A DNA stretch of 33,736 nucleotides from Bacillota bacterium. GTDB lineage: Bacteria; Bacillota; Clostridia; Lachnospirales; Lachnospiraceae. The stretch is from NCBI GenBank assembly GCA_023393095.1, contig JAEWMT010000136.1, positions 1 to 33,736 on the forward strand, written 5' to 3'. Under the pieces are notes generated by a model. That model worked only from the letters and a program-made list of their open reading frames with translations. It did not search any database and was not told the DNA's origin. Shown here piece after piece: positions 33,390 through 33,736 of this stretch (its first letter is position 1; every line of letters begins with the position of its first letter). Both the position numbers and the translations under genes were made by a program.

Positions 33390-33736
33390 TTAAAACATCT
33401 TGGGAAAGCTCTTATCATCAGAGAGCCTTTTCACAATATCTGCTGCTGCCATCTCGATAAATGAAAGATTCTTTTCATAGCTGATAAATCTCGGCTGCAA
33501 AAATTCATTTTTTTCATAATAATGTTGCCGTAGCAGCCAATCCCTACAGATATGTAATTCCTTTGCACTGATATATCCTTCAATTGGATAAACGCAAGCA
33601 CCCTCCATGCTTTTGCATATTTCTTCACTGCCTTCATAATCCCGGGTCAACAGAAAGTCATTCCGGTTCATATCGGCAATAATATATTCAAAAAACCTAG
33701 GATCACTCTGCGCGATTTGTTGCTGTTCCAATGCTT
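33390..33736 (-). CDS. Unidentified protein, partial (N-terminus outside window)
   Basis: The frame runs open off the right edge, so this is the C-terminal part (about 115 residues) of a longer protein; a TTG at 33731 could only be a start by chance. It is soluble, aromatic-rich, with FFEYIIADMNRNDFLLTRDYEG, a charged middle and an end reading DIVKRLSDDKSFPKMF. I recognise no family. It converges with the MerR gene after 104 bases. Confidence 0.6.
   Translation of the reverse strand, partial: ALEQQQIAQSDPRFFEYIIADMNRNDFLLTRDYEGSEEICKSMEGACVYPIEGYISAKELHICRDWLLRQHYYEKNEFLQPRFISYEKNLSFIEMAAADIVKRLSDDKSFPKMF

Overview
The window reads as chromosomal DNA of a low-GC, Gram-positive anaerobe of the Clostridia. 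A Lachnospiraceae-type genome is my best guess, from the Gram-positive style Tad pilus locus, strong AGGAGG-type ribosome sites and clostridial protein styles. No species can be named from sequence alone.

About three quarters of the window (1-25844, all minus strand) looks like one long transcription unit, read from right to left. It starts at an excellent housekeeping promoter (25816-25844). The first genes form a phospho-signalling block: an FHA protein, a PP2C phosphatase, a membrane Ser/Thr kinase and two small membrane proteins. Next comes a structured leader of tandem hairpins, then a 2581-residue surface protein made of Ig-like repeats. The Tad pilus machine follows: tadB, tadC, the pilin flp, a TadE-like protein, a 1368-residue DUF5702/TadG-like protein, two related lipoproteins (one a 54-residue stub), the prepilin peptidase tadV, a WG-repeat protein, tadZ, tadA and a second TadE-like protein cut by the window edge. 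The layout suggests a Tad pilus plus giant adhesin controlled by Thr phosphorylation. A short motif GETT(V/I)(L/I) occurs twice in the FHA protein just before its FHA domain and once in the 138-residue membrane protein beside the kinase, so it is a candidate phospho-switch for the locus.

From 25975 to 30048 lie unlinked genes: a stand-alone CTP-synthase-like amidotransferase whose active-site His and Glu are replaced, a small membrane protein whose start codon appears to have become ATA, an XRE-family membrane regulator, a decayed fragment of cysteine synthase, and purA with a clear terminator.

From 30331 to 33285 is an electrophile or aldehyde response module: an aldo/keto reductase and an iron-type alcohol dehydrogenase on the minus strand, and a divergent MerR-family regulator with cysteines at the AdhR position. 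The intergenic region contains a textbook MerR promoter (19-bp spacer over an 18-bp near-palindrome). The window ends in an unidentified partial gene. I saw no tRNA, rRNA, CRISPR array or insertion sequence.
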